DNA from: Magnetococcales bacterium
GTDB lineage: Bacteria; Pseudomonadota; Magnetococcia; Magnetococcales; UBA8363
DNA length: 34,448 nt
Assembly (NCBI GenBank): GCA_015660855.1
Contig: JACSDG010000071.1
Location: 1 to 34,448 of the forward strand
Direction: 5' to 3'
A model generated the notes under the pieces. The model had not been told where the DNA came from. It made no database searches and was given only the letters and a program-made list of their open reading frames with translations. Numbering within the stretch: the first letter of the stretch is position 1; every line of letters begins with the position of its first letter. The translations under genes and the position numbers were made by a program. Positions 1 through 8,423 of the stretch are shown one piece after another.

Positions 1-27
1 AGACACCGCGCCTGTGCTCTACTCTAC

Positions 28-185
28 GGATCATCCCCCCCGGCGGAGGTTTGGAGGCGGAGCCTCCAAGGTTTTGGTTTTGAATTTGATTTTGACTTTT
101 ATTTTGATTTTACTGCCCCCTAAGGGGGGTCTAGGGGCGCAGCCCCAGGGTTTTGATTTTGTTTCTTTGCCCGAAGGGCCGCATG
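28..185 (+). repeat. Dispersed hairpin repeat, copy R1
   Basis: This copy starts at the GGATCATCCCCCCC core and runs through the TTGGAGGC/GCCTCCAA hairpin and a T-rich TTTTGA stretch (about 75-112). It continues with CCCCC-TAA-GGGGG and GGGGC-GCA-GCCCC hairpins and ends at TGCCCGAAGGGC. It lies beyond the 3' end of the leftward TPR gene. A further hairpin (GGATAGG at 213-219 with CCTATCC at 236-242) lies between the repeat and that stop codon. The 5' part of the repeat (AAATTATTGCGGGGG) is missing here. Confidence 0.8.
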
Positions 186-251
186 TTTGGGTGCACCGCA
201 AACTTTTGCTGGGGATAGGGAGGCTCCTTCCTGGGCCTATCCGCTACACTC

Positions 252-1937
252 TCAAACATTCATGGTGGCAAATATTTGTTCCAATTCCTCCATGATTGGA
301 TCCATCATGTCGGCCTTTTTCATGATTTCTTCCGGTTTTGGTGGTTGCGCCGGTTTTGATGGTTGCGCCGGTTTTTTGTCTACGGAATCTTTTTCTTTTC
401 CCGCATTGTTTTCACTCACCTTAGGAAATAACACATTGGCAACGTGATGCTGCCACTCTCCCATGGTTTTCTCCCATCCCAGTTCCATCTCGCTAAGCGG
501 CCACCCCGCCATTTGGTGCTCGGAAAATTTTTCTTTCAGGGAAGATGCCGCAGGACTGTCCGAAGTAAAAAGCAGTTCCAGGGTCTGTACCTCGGAAATT
601 CGCTGCTGGCGACGCAAAATTTCACCCAAATCTTCCCCTATCCGCTTGTCCGAAGGGGGTACCAACCAACCGGGAAGCAGATTCCCGTGACTTGCCGCAG
701 TATTTTTGGTCAAAAATGCCGAAACAGCCTTTTTGCCAAAATAAATGGCACTCAAGGGTGCTTTGAGACGATCATAAGCCAGCGTGGCAAGATGAAAAAA
801 ATGGTTCTCCATGGCGGATAATTCGGGAATTTGTAACAAGACCAGGGCCTGTTTGAAAAATACCGGTACCTGTTCTGCTTCCCATTCCCGGTTGGCCAGC
901 CAAAAACGCAAATAAAGATTGATCAGCATGGCCGGATGGACCATTTTGTTGGCAAGGGTCAGTATGGCCAAACTTTTCTCCAGCAGGAGCCGGGCCTCCT
1001 GGAATTCATTGGTTTGAATTTTCAAGCATGCAAACTGATTGAGAAACTCGGCAACAAAATGGTGCTCAGGACCATAATGACCGCTGACAATGGCCAAAAT
1101 GCGCTGATAAATGGCCAAAGACTTGTCGGCAAAATTTTGATGCAGATAAAACTGCCCCAGGGAATGCAATGCGGGGAGAATGCCTGGATGTTTTTGTCCA
1201 TGAATGGCTTCTTTGGTATTGATGACTTCCAAAAACAATCTTTCGGCCTCGTTGAGGTTACCGAGTTGTTTGAAGGTTTCGGCCATCAGTTCCTTGGCAA
1301 GCAACGATTCTGGATAATGGGCCAGCAAGGAATGGGAGACTATTTCCAGGGCCTTCTCCAACACAGCCCTGGCAGAGGCATAGGCACCGATTTGTATGTG
1401 AGAGCGCGCCAGATTGTTGAGGACATGAACCAGTTGTGGGGCTTGGTCTCCCAGACCGGAGGAAAAAATTTTCATGGAGCGTCGAATCATGGTCAGTGCC
1501 AGATCATGACGTCCGGTTTCCATACAGAGAAGGGCGTAATTGTTGAGAGTGAATGCGGTATCAAAAGTTGTTCGCAAACTGTTTTTACGGAAAAAAGTGA
1601 GTGATTTTTTAAAATTTTCCTCCGACTCTTTGAACAAACCGGAGCGGTAACAGCAGTAACCGAGTTCATTATGTACCTGTCCCAGAAAACTTGGCCTGGG
1701 GCTGGAGCTATCGGATTCCATAAAAGCGGATTGTTTCCATTTTTCCAGGGCCTTGGCGAAGCTGCCCTTGGATTGGAGATCCACGGCATCTTTCCACAAC
1801 GTTTCGGCCCGGTTTCTTTTCCAATCCTGGGCTTCCACAGGTTTTTTGTTCAGTTGGCGCCATGCAACGAAAATGACACCGAGAGCAATGATCATCCCGA
1901 AGACGGCAAAAAAGGCCAGTAAATTATTGGTCAACAT
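252..1937 (-). CDS. Membrane-anchored tetratricopeptide-repeat protein
   Basis: A 561-residue protein with one N-terminal membrane segment (about residues 7-26, short N-in tail, then basic RQLNKK), followed by a long helical region with at least five TPR-like units. Examples are NELGYCCYRSGLFKESEENF, NNLARSHIQIGAYASARAVL and HSLGQFYLHQNFADKSLAIY. TPR arrays are protein-binding scaffolds; no catalytic domain is visible. The C-terminus has a Pro/Lys-rich linker (KPAQPSKPAQPPKPEE) followed by a Met-rich helix. The start is the only well-placed ATG before the membrane segment, but its ribosome site is weak. The gene stands alone, with repeat R1 downstream. The partner and pathway are unknown. Confidence 0.85.
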   Translation of the reverse strand: MLTNNLLAFFAVFGMIIALGVIFVAWRQLNKKPVEAQDWKRNRAETLWKDAVDLQSKGSFAKALEKWKQSAFMESDSSSPRPSFLGQVHNELGYCCYRSGLFKESEENFKKSLTFFRKNSLRTTFDTAFTLNNYALLCMETGRHDLALTMIRRSMKIFSSGLGDQAPQLVHVLNNLARSHIQIGAYASARAVLEKALEIVSHSLLAHYPESLLAKELMAETFKQLGNLNEAERLFLEVINTKEAIHGQKHPGILPALHSLGQFYLHQNFADKSLAIYQRILAIVSGHYGPEHHFVAEFLNQFACLKIQTNEFQEARLLLEKSLAILTLANKMVHPAMLINLYLRFWLANREWEAEQVPVFFKQALVLLQIPELSAMENHFFHLATLAYDRLKAPLSAIYFGKKAVSAFLTKNTAASHGNLLPGWLVPPSDKRIGEDLGEILRRQQRISEVQTLELLFTSDSPAASSLKEKFSEHQMAGWPLSEMELGWEKTMGEWQHHVANVLFPKVSENNAGKEKDSVDKKPAQPSKPAQPPKPEEIMKKADMMDPIMEELEQIFATMNV

Positions 1938-2066
1938 CCATTACGCCTGGGTTGGAAACGCGCCTGACATGGCAAAGGGGAGGCACCAGCGTACCACAGG
2001 GGGAAATACAAGGAAATAAACGGGATTGAAAAAAGTGACTCATAAAATTTTTTTTGGAGTTATATT

Positions 2067-2582
2067 ATGCGCTATTGTCCCCAGTGTGGAAAAGCAACCA
2101 TTACCAGAACGATAGATCGGCACGACAGACAAGTCTGTCCTGATGAAATATGCGGGTTTGTGTTTTGGAATAATCCGGTACCCATCGTGGCAGTCATCGT
2201 CGAAACCCCGACAGGCGTGGTTTTGGCCCATCACGTTTCCTGGCCGAAGAAAGCCTATTCGGTTATAACCGGTTTTTTGGAGGCGGGAGAAGCCCCAGAA
2301 GAAGCGGCTCGCCGTGAAACCATCGAAGAACTGGGATTGACCCCGGAAACCCCAACCTTCGTCGGGGTTTATTCTTACCTGCGTTTAAATCAAATCATTC
2401 TTGCCTACCACGTTTGCGCCCAGGGGGAAATCGTCCTTAACGAAGAATTGGACGCCTACAAAATCATACCCAGAGACAAAATGAAAGCTTGGTCGTTTGG
2501 AACCGGCCTTGCTGTTGCTGACTGGCTGGCATCCGTCAAGAAACACCCCGATAAATCAGGCCACACGCAAGTCGAGGATTGA
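2067..2582 (+). CDS. Nudix hydrolase with N-terminal zinc ribbon
   Basis: A 171-residue protein. Residues 1-33 form a zinc ribbon with Cys4, Cys7, Cys24 and Cys29. Residues 69-91 form a complete Nudix box (G-x5-E-x7-REUxEExGU, with GFLEAGE then RRETIEELGL). The arrangement resembles the zinc-binding branch related to NADH pyrophosphatase (NudC), but the protein is shorter, so the substrate (NAD(H), a nucleoside diphosphate derivative or a sugar nucleotide) cannot be fixed. The start is supported by TTGGAG seven bases upstream of the ATG. It is a single gene divergent from the TPR gene, with a repeat and a tRNA cluster downstream. The Nudix assignment is firm and the substrate is open. Confidence 0.9.
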   Translation: MRYCPQCGKATITRTIDRHDRQVCPDEICGFVFWNNPVPIVAVIVETPTGVVLAHHVSWPKKAYSVITGFLEAGEAPEEAARRETIEELGLTPETPTFVGVYSYLRLNQIILAYHVCAQGEIVLNEELDAYKIIPRDKMKAWSFGTGLAVADWLASVKKHPDKSGHTQVED

Positions 2583-2648
2583 ACGTATCGGAAAAACAAA
2601 GTTTGGCAAAAATCGACAGGGGCTTTGATCTTCGTTTCGGCTACGGAT

Positions 2649-2704
2649 GTAACCGTTCAGTCCCCCCGCCTTTTTTTCTTTAAAAGTGTTGCGGGGGGCC
2701 GGGC
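2649..2704 (+). repeat. Half copy of the GTAACCGTTCA palindromic repeat
   Basis: The sequence begins GTAACCGTTCAGTCCCCCCG, then has a T-run, CTTTAAAAGT and TTGCGGGGGG. It matches the right arm of the full palindrome at 32222-32346 almost base for base in inverse orientation. It lies just after the Nudix gene. Confidence 0.8.
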
Positions 2705-2780
2705 AGACATCTGGATTAAAATCCGCATCTGTAGAATTATTATCTGCAACTGCGCCTAGATGGTGTTTCCCAACGAGAAA

Positions 2781-2800
2781 GGCCACCCCGAAAGGTGGCC
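2781..2800 (-). terminator. Terminator-like hairpin after the tRNA cluster
   Basis: A perfect 7-bp stem (GGCCACC/GGTGGCC) with a 6-base loop lies 18 bases after the tRNA-His CCA end on the minus strand. It is followed there by TTTCTCGTT, so the U-tract is imperfect. It fits as the 3' terminator of the Pro-Arg-His transcript. Confidence 0.55.
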
Positions 2801-2818
2801 TAAGTGCTTGATTTATTA

Positions 2819-2895
2819 TGGGGCGAACGACGGGGCTCGAACCCGCGACAACCGGAATCACAATCCGGGACTCTACCGACTGAGCTACGTTCGCC
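2819..2895 (-). tRNA. tRNA-His(GTG)
   Basis: A full cloverleaf can be folded. The anticodon loop carries GTG within the stem CCGGA/TCCGG, and the T-loop is TTCGAGC. The acceptor shows the histidine identity feature: an extra 5' G(-1) facing C73 next to a GCGAACG/CGTTCGC stem. CCA is encoded. It is the last gene of a leftward Pro-Arg-His cluster. Confidence 0.96.
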
Positions 2896-2945
2896 ACAAA
2901 AAGGCACCTGCACCCAGAGGTACCACCCTTCAACGCGAAGGATCA

Positions 2946-3055
2946 TCACGCTCTGCGGGCAAGAACCAAAATTTTGGGGCACCGCCTCAAACCCCGCCGG
3001 GGGGGATGATCTTCCCCGGACCCCCGCAATAACTTTTGCCAAATTTTTCTTCGAT
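2946..3055 (-). repeat. Dispersed hairpin repeat, copy R2, inside the tRNA cluster
   Basis: Read on the minus strand it shows TTTGGCAAAAGTTATTGCGG, then GGTCCGGGGAAGATCATCCC, GGCGGGGTTTGAGG and the closing CTTGCCCGCAGAG. This is the same order as copies R3, R5 and R6. It occupies most of the spacer between tRNA-Arg and tRNA-His. Confidence 0.8.
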
Positions 3056-3088
3056 ACCTAAAAACCGGCAAGATCTTGGCCGGGACTC

Positions 3089-3165
3089 TGGCGCGCCCGG
3101 CAGGACTCGAACCTGCAACCCACGGCTTAGAAGGCCGTTGCTCTGTCCTATTGAGCCACGGGCGC
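3089..3165 (-). tRNA. tRNA-Arg(TCT)
   Basis: The cloverleaf has acceptor GCGCCCG/CGGGCGC, discriminator G and encoded CCA. The anticodon stem ACGGC/GCCGT encloses CT-TCT-AA, giving UCU, which reads AGA and AGG. It is the middle gene of the leftward tRNA cluster, with tRNA-Pro upstream and repeat R2 then tRNA-His downstream. Confidence 0.96.
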
Positions 3166-3203
3166 AAACGGAACCTTAAAGCCCGAGTCATCGGTTAAGC
3201 GGA

Positions 3204-3280
3204 TGGTCGGGGTGAGAGGATTTGAACCTCCGGCCCTCGGCTCCCAAAGCCGATGCGCTACCAGACTGCGCTACACCCCG
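3204..3280 (-). tRNA. tRNA-Pro(TGG)
   Basis: The cloverleaf has acceptor CGGGGTG/CACCCCG, discriminator A and encoded CCA. The anticodon stem TCGGC/GCCGA encloses TT-TGG-GA, and the T-loop is TTCAAAT. It is the first gene of the Pro-Arg-His cluster. The cluster promoter should lie in 3281-3400, but I see no clear -35/-10 pair there. Confidence 0.96.
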
Positions 3281-3501
3281 GGAAACCCGCTTCGAGACCC
3301 CGGTACGACGGGCCTGGAAACCGCAGAAACGGCGTGACCCCCTTTGCCCAACACTGTAAACGGCCCCAACCCCATCCCGCCAAAACTCACCCGAAACCCA
3401 CAAATCGGTCGGAATCCTACCTCAACCAAAGTTCCAGGGCAAGCCGGTCTAAGCACCTTCCCGTTCATCAACAAGCGAAAAGGGCCGAGCCACTTGATAC
3501 A

Positions 3502-4062
3502 TCACAAAGGCTTCGGTTGCAATGCCTGCGCTTCTTTCCCTCCACCCTTTTCACCATCCCCCTCCTTCTTCTCGGCATCGGGACCGATCATCATGATGGA
3601 AAAAGTACCCAAATGATCCCATTCGCCACCATCAAGCTGGTCAAAGACCTTGAAAAACCATAATCCCGGAAAAAAAGCCCCCGACAAACCACCAGCGGCG
3701 GTATAGAGTGGCAGAGTATCGTCCTGTCGGGCTTGAACCGGAGGGAAATCCAGATCAGTCACCTTGTCTCCCTTGTGGTTGATGATATTGACCTTGAAAT
3801 GATGCGACCCCGAGCTGGTCAGGACAAGATCAAGAATAAAATATCCCGCCACCCCCCGAGAACGGGGTTTCAAAGCTTTGACCACGGAAGTGGGCTGAAC
3901 AACATCACCCTGTTCGACCATTTTATCGGAAAAATACGCATTGCTGATGTAAGCTGGCTGACGTAATGGACCTTTTTCAAGTCCGAACGCAAAATTCGCC
4001 AGACCAACGACAGAAAACATAATACTCATAAGCAACAACGAAAAAATATGTGTCAGAGACAT
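3502..4062 (-). CDS. Small secreted protein at the end of the pyr operon
   Basis: A 186-residue protein. The chosen ATG at 4062 is preceded by GGGGGAAAGGGG and opens directly into a signal peptide (basic-poor n-region, hydrophobic LLLMSIMFSVVGLANFAFG). A longer in-frame reading to 4272 only adds antisense of pyrK and is rejected. The mature part looks like a beta-sandwich: alternating strands such as GYFILDLVLTSSGSHHFKVN and GLWFFKVFDQLDGGEWDHLG. It ends in a charged tail (EKKEGDGEKGGGKE). Its first ten bases overlap the end of pyrK, implying translational coupling. I recognise no family, and the link to pyrimidine synthesis may be only positional. Confidence 0.75.
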   Translation of the reverse strand: MSLTHIFSLLLMSIMFSVVGLANFAFGLEKGPLRQPAYISNAYFSDKMVEQGDVVQPTSVVKALKPRSRGVAGYFILDLVLTSSGSHHFKVNIINHKGDKVTDLDFPPVQARQDDTLPLYTAAGGLSGAFFPGLWFFKVFDQLDGGEWDHLGTFSIMMIGPDAEKKEGDGEKGGGKEAQALQPKPL

Positions 4063-4970
4063 GACCCCTTTCCCCCTTTTGTATTGCAACCATCGGCTTT
4101 TATTCCCGGTGTTTGCCACAATACCTGGTCCAGAGGCAGTACCGGCCCTTCGGTACAACTTCTGACATAGTGCCATCCCTCTCCCTGGTAAACCGGCACC
4201 GCACAACCAGCGCAACCACCAAACCCGCACGCCATATGGCCTTCCAGTGAAACTTCTCCCTTCAGATCCCATTTTTTCGCTACATCAGCCACAGCCACCA
4301 TCATGGCCGTGGGACCACAAACATACAGATGCGGAAGAGATCCTCCGATGCCACCAAGAATCTGCTCCAAAAGTTCGCTCACCAATCCATGATAAAATCC
4401 CTGCCTTTTTTTTATCGAAGCCAAACGGGTGACGATACCATGACTTTCTTCCCAAGCCAGAGCCAGGGGATTCTCGATCTGTTCGCCCGGCTGTGGAAGG
4501 ATGGCCGAAACCGTCGCAAAAGGAACGACCTCTGCCTCCAAACCCCACAAAATCGTTACAGCGACACCCAGATTTTGTAACCTGCGGGCCAAAAATCTGA
4601 GGGGAGCCAGGCCAACACCTCCCGCCACCAACAACGCCCCATGAACCTTTCGTGTTGCCGTAAAACAAGATCCCAATGGTCCAAACACCCAGGCTTCCTG
4701 GCCGGTTTGCCATTGTTGCATAAATTTCGTTCCCACCCCAACCACCTGATACAAAATCTCCACCGTCCCTTTTTCGGCATCGGCGTCCATGATGGAAAAA
4801 GGTCGCAACAAGGTTAAGGATGAATGGCAATCTAACTGAACAAAATGACCCGGCTGCACCAATCCGGCAATAGCGGCGGCATCGAGGACAAGTCCATGCA
4901 GATTGCCACCTAAGGGACGGTTTTCAAGGATTCGTGCTCGAAACCGTTGCGGGGGAGAGGAAAGATTCAC
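4053..4970 (-). CDS. pyrK: Dihydroorotate dehydrogenase electron-transfer subunit (PyrK-type)
   Basis: A 305-residue iron-sulfur flavoprotein of the ferredoxin-reductase fold. It carries the FAD-binding RPFSI motif (56-60), a GGVG nucleotide loop (117-120), the NAD-side CGPTAMM (218-224) and a C-terminal [2Fe-2S] ligand set Cys248, Cys253, Cys256 and Cys272. This arrangement is typical of PyrK, which passes electrons from the PyrD flavin to NAD+. It begins with GTG immediately after the pyrC TAA, with GAAGAGGG inside the pyrC end as ribosome site. The length is above the usual 255-280 residues, because of an insert around 145-195. No pyrD is in the window, so the catalytic partner must lie elsewhere. 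Related reductase subunits (such as sulfhydrogenase gamma) are the main alternative, but the operon context favours PyrK. Confidence 0.9.
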   Translation of the reverse strand: MNLSSPPQRFRARILENRPLGGNLHGLVLDAAAIAGLVQPGHFVQLDCHSSLTLLRPFSIMDADAEKGTVEILYQVVGVGTKFMQQWQTGQEAWVFGPLGSCFTATRKVHGALLVAGGVGLAPLRFLARRLQNLGVAVTILWGLEAEVVPFATVSAILPQPGEQIENPLALAWEESHGIVTRLASIKKRQGFYHGLVSELLEQILGGIGGSLPHLYVCGPTAMMVAVADVAKKWDLKGEVSLEGHMACGFGGCAGCAVPVYQGEGWHYVRSCTEGPVLPLDQVLWQTPGIKADGCNTKGGKGSCL

Positions 4971-6257
4971 TTAGCCCTCTTCAAAGACAATTTTTCCAGC
5001 CACCAGGGTTTTTTTTACCCGACCGCGTACCTTGCGGCCATGGAAAGGGGTGTTACGCGCACTCCCATGCAGCCGGCCCGAATCGACCTGCCACATTTCC
5101 ATCATGTCGAACAATACCAGATCGGCGGGAAAACCCGGAGTCAATGCACCACAGTGAATACCCAGAAGCTTGGCGGGTTTGCAGGTCATGAGCGCAATAC
5201 ATTGGGGAAGGGTGATGATGCCACCAAAAACCAGCTCCAGACTCACCGGCAGCAAGGTTTCCAAACCAACGACTCCATTGGCGGCACAGCAAAATTCTAC
5301 CTTCTTACTGTCTTCGTCGTGGGGGGCGTGGTCGGTGGCGATGGCGGATACCGTGCCGCGAGCTATTCCCTCCAACAAAGCTTTTCTGTCGAACTCGCTA
5401 CGCAGGGGGGGAGCCATTTTGGCATAGGTGTCGTAGCCATTGACGGCCTCGTCGGTCAGGGAAAAATGGTGCGGGGCAACCTCACACGTTACCGACAATC
5501 CTTTGGCTTGAGCACCAGCCACCGCCTCCAGGGCACCGGCGGTGGACAAATGGGCCACATGATAACGCCCCCCGGTTAATTGTACCAAACGAATGTCACG
5601 GTCCACCATGATGGATTCGGATTCCGCCGGTATCCCCGGCAACCCCAGACGGCTGGAAGTGACCCCCTCGTTCATGCAGCCTCCGGAAACTAGGCTTGGA
5701 TCTTCGGCGTGCTGGATGATCAGGGCACCGAAAGCCCGTGCGTAGTCCAACGCCCGTCGCATGACCCCGGAATCGGCTACGGTGGTCCCATCATCGGAAA
5801 AGGCAACGCAACCCGCCTCTAACATCAGTCCGAACTCGGTCAGTTCTACTCCCAGGAGCCCTTTGGTAATGGCACCCACGGGATAGACATTGACGATCCC
5901 ACCGACCCGGGCTTTGTCGAGGACATGGCCGACCACGCTGGGATCGTCCGTCACCGGCTTGGTGTTGGGCATGGCGGCTACCGAAGTGACACCACCGGCG
6001 GCAGCGGATCGGGTACCACTGGCAATGGTACCCTTGTATTCATAGCCCGGTTCACGCAAATGGACATGCATATCTACCAATCCCGGGGCGACCACCAGAC
6101 CATCGGCGTCGATGATGCGACAATCGCTCGGAATTTCGGGACGACCCACGGCGCGGATGATGCCGCCTTCAATCAATACATCGGCGGTTTCGTCCCTTTG
6201 GTTGGCCGGATCCACCACGCGACCTCCTCTGATCAGCAAGGACTGTCCAGATCCCAT
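4971..6257 (-). CDS. pyrC: Dihydroorotase, class I
   Basis: A 428-residue amidohydrolase that cyclises N-carbamoyl-aspartate to dihydroorotate, the third step of de novo pyrimidine synthesis. Visible motifs are the metal-binding DMHVHLREPG, the PNTKPVTDD loop, QHAED, HVAHLST, EVAPHHFSLTDE and ATDHAPHDEDSK. The start at 6257 has GAGGAG eight bases upstream and begins MGSGQSLLIRGGRVVDP. A longer frame to 6380 would run into pyrB and is rejected. It starts four bases after the pyrB stop and ends directly against the pyrK GTG, so all three are co-translated. In class I enzymes of this type the gene next to pyrB can also encode an inactive partner, but here the His/Asp ligands appear intact. Confidence 0.95.
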   Translation of the reverse strand: MGSGQSLLIRGGRVVDPANQRDETADVLIEGGIIRAVGRPEIPSDCRIIDADGLVVAPGLVDMHVHLREPGYEYKGTIASGTRSAAAGGVTSVAAMPNTKPVTDDPSVVGHVLDKARVGGIVNVYPVGAITKGLLGVELTEFGLMLEAGCVAFSDDGTTVADSGVMRRALDYARAFGALIIQHAEDPSLVSGGCMNEGVTSSRLGLPGIPAESESIMVDRDIRLVQLTGGRYHVAHLSTAGALEAVAGAQAKGLSVTCEVAPHHFSLTDEAVNGYDTYAKMAPPLRSEFDRKALLEGIARGTVSAIATDHAPHDEDSKKVEFCCAANGVVGLETLLPVSLELVFGGIITLPQCIALMTCKPAKLLGIHCGALTPGFPADLVLFDMMEMWQVDSGRLHGSARNTPFHGRKVRGRVKKTLVAGKIVFEEG

Positions 6258-6261
6258 GGTT

Positions 6262-7233
6262 TCAACTCCTCGATTGGGGTGTACACAAGCGGTACAGTAC
6301 CGCCATGCGAACGGCCAAACCATTGGCCACCTGTTCCAGAATGACCGAACGTTCCAAATCATCCGCAACTTCCGAGGCAATTTCCACCCCTCGGTTCATA
6401 GGCCCAGGATGCATGACGATGGCTGTTTCCGATGCCAGAGCCAAGCGTTTCCTGGTCAAACCCCAATAGTGAAAATATTCACGAATGCTTGGAACATAAG
6501 CTTTGGCCATGCGCTCCTGCTGCAGACGCAACATCATCACCACGTTAACCCCCGCGATCCCCTCTTCCATGCGATGGAACACCTTGACGTTAAAAGCCTC
6601 CTCCACTCGGGCAGGCATCAGGGTTGGCGGTCCCACGAAACGAACCTCCGCCCCCATGGTTGTCAAACCCTGGACGTTGGATCGGGCCACCCGCGAGTGC
6701 AAAATATCTCCACATATGGCCACTTTCAATCCTTCAAAACCTTCCCGCCCCATGATGGGCAGGTGGTCATGAATGGTCAAAATGTCCAAAAGTGCTTGCG
6801 TGGGATGGGCGTGTCGGCCATCTCCGGCGTTGATGATGGCGGCGTTCAAATGTCTGGCTAGAAATTCCTGTGCTCCCGACTCGGAATGGCGCACAACCAC
6901 TACATCGGGATTCATGGCTTGAAGCGTTGCCAGGGTGTCAATTAATGTCTCTCCCTTTTTCACCGAACTGGATGCTACGCTCATGTTGATGACATCGGCG
7001 GACATGCGTTTGCCCGCCAATTCAAAGGAGGTACGGGTTCTGGTGGAATTTTCGTAGAACAAGTTGATGATGGTTTTGCCACGCAGAGTGGGAACTTTCT
7101 TGATGTCCCGATGGTTGACTTCGCGAAACGAAGCGGCTGTATCCAGTATGGAGAGGATCTCCGCGCGACCGATATCCCGCATGCTTAACAGGTGTTTTCG
7201 ATTCCAAAGATTGGATTTCATCATTTCGACCAT
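6262..7233 (-). CDS. pyrB: Aspartate carbamoyltransferase catalytic subunit
   Basis: A 323-residue enzyme that condenses carbamoyl phosphate with aspartate. It has the carbamoyl-phosphate loop STRTRTSFE (about residues 63-71), the HPTQALLD motif and the aspartate-side [10 protein letters not shown], all intact and at normal spacing. No regulatory subunit (pyrI) follows. Instead pyrC follows after four bases, matching the proteobacterial pyrB-pyrC arrangement in which the two often form a complex. The start is the first ATG after pyrR (31-base gap); an internal MM at 7224 is a possible alternative. Confidence 0.96.
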   Translation of the reverse strand: MVEMMKSNLWNRKHLLSMRDIGRAEILSILDTAASFREVNHRDIKKVPTLRGKTIINLFYENSTRTRTSFELAGKRMSADVINMSVASSSVKKGETLIDTLATLQAMNPDVVVVRHSESGAQEFLARHLNAAIINAGDGRHAHPTQALLDILTIHDHLPIMGREGFEGLKVAICGDILHSRVARSNVQGLTTMGAEVRFVGPPTLMPARVEEAFNVKVFHRMEEGIAGVNVVMMLRLQQERMAKAYVPSIREYFHYWGLTRKRLALASETAIVMHPGPMNRGVEIASEVADDLERSVILEQVANGLAVRMAVLYRLCTPQSRS

Positions 7234-7264
7234 TCGTTTGTCTCAATGGTACCCAAAAGAAGCG

Positions 7265-7819
7265 TCAATACGATGACGCACGTTTAACTTGTTTCAAGAC
7301 GACCATCCATCCCTCGGGGTTTTTCACCAGTTTGACCGTTTCGTTTCGACCCGCCTCCATGATCAACCCGGCAAAATCAGGCTGGATGGGGAGTTGTCGG
7401 CAGCCCCGATCCACCAACACCAGGAGGTCAACCCATTCCGGTCGGCCATAATCAAATAAGGCGTTCAACCCCGCTCGAATGGTGCGCCCGGTAAAGAGGA
7501 CATCGTCTACCAAAACAATGCGTTTGTCGTCTATATCCATGTCCAGGTCGGTGGGAGCCACCACCGGATTGGGACCGACGGTATTTAAGTCATCCCGATA
7601 AAAGGAAATATCGAGGAACCCTACGGGTAACTGCACACCCAACAGATGGTTCAAGCGTTCACACAGTAGTTGCGCCACGACGGCCCCGCCACGGCGAATA
7701 CCCACAACCACTCGTTTTTCTGGCCGGGTAATGGTTCTGGCCAACCGTGTGGCCAATCGATCCAGGGTTGCCAGGGTCTGTTCCGCAGACAACACAACGG
7801 TTTCATTTTCCGTGGTCAT
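7265..7819 (-). CDS. pyrR: Bifunctional pyr regulator / uracil phosphoribosyltransferase PyrR
   Basis: A 184-residue type I phosphoribosyltransferase. The PRPP-binding signature is IVLVDDVLFTGRTIRAG, preceded by the PyrR-like DISFYRDD and VVGIRRGG segments. PyrR homologues convert uracil plus PRPP to UMP and, in many Gram-positive bacteria, bind pyr mRNA leaders to drive attenuation. Whether this proteobacterial form still regulates is unknown, although a possible attenuator lies just upstream. It is the first gene of the leftward pyrR-pyrB-pyrC-pyrK run. A GGGGGAAAG site precedes the ATG. Confidence 0.94.
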   Translation of the reverse strand: MTTENETVVLSAEQTLATLDRLATRLARTITRPEKRVVVGIRRGGAVVAQLLCERLNHLLGVQLPVGFLDISFYRDDLNTVGPNPVVAPTDLDMDIDDKRIVLVDDVLFTGRTIRAGLNALFDYGRPEWVDLLVLVDRGCRQLPIQPDFAGLIMEAGRNETVKLVKNPEGWMVVLKQVKRASSY

Positions 7820-7867
7820 GATTCCAACTTTCCCCCTTCACCTCGCCATGCAAATCGTAAAACTGTG

Positions 7868-7915
7868 AAAAAACGAACTCCGCAGTCACTTCCTGACCCT
7901 CGTTCCAAGACTGCG
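7868..7915 (-). promoter_or_regulatory. Candidate attenuator in the pyrR leader
   Basis: On the minus strand CGCAGTC (7915-7909) can pair with GACTGCG (7887-7881). This is followed by GAGTTCG and six U (7873-7868), all 49-96 bases before the pyrR start. A competing weaker pairing (AACGA with TCGTT) would abut the U-run, so the leader could switch between structures. The T-run is seven bases from the stronger stem, so this is only a candidate. Confidence 0.3.
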
Positions 7916-7968
7916 ATGTCCATCTTACGCTATTCCACCCGCAAAAGAGAATGGCAGGAAAGCAACAC

Positions 7969-8060
7969 TTTTTCGACGGTGCAGCAAAACCATGACAGGA
8001 CGTGCTTTTTGGCAACACGGGTGTGATAATTTGTTTTATGTTGTATTTCAACATGTTATG
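7969..8060 (+). promoter_or_regulatory. Conserved upstream block of porin gene 1
   Basis: The TTTTTCGACGGTGCAGCAAA segment, then CCATGACAGG, GGCAACA, TTGTTTTAT and TTTCAAC-TGTT, recur in the same order upstream of the second porin (9917-10012). The block therefore predates the duplication and probably carries the promoter. A tentative promoter is TTGTAT (8041-8046) and TAAAAT (8062-8067) with a 15-base spacer. The remaining 8068-8423 would be a long leader in which I see no other gene. Confidence 0.5.
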
Positions 8061-8423
8061 ATAAAATTCGGTTGATTATGAAAAACTGGCCCCTTGGTTG
8101 CAATATCATCGGGCAAGCTGGGTAAACGCCCTGTCGATCATCGAAAAATCAGCAGGTTCCCGGTTGTCGTGGAACCATGGCGATCCATCCGAGAATGGAT
8201 GGAAAACAAGGTTGGACCGTTTTTTTTTCTTGACGCCGTCGGGAAGATTCGTTTATAAGGCCTCTACTATTGGATTGTTGCGGATCGGCCACAGTGTGTG
8301 GTAAATAAGCACGACACGTTGGAGCCGAACCAGTCGGGTTTTTGGGAAATTGTCACATACAAGTCACATACAAAGGTTTCCGGAGCTTCCGGGAGCGGGT
8401 TTTTTAAACTAAGGAGTGAAAGA

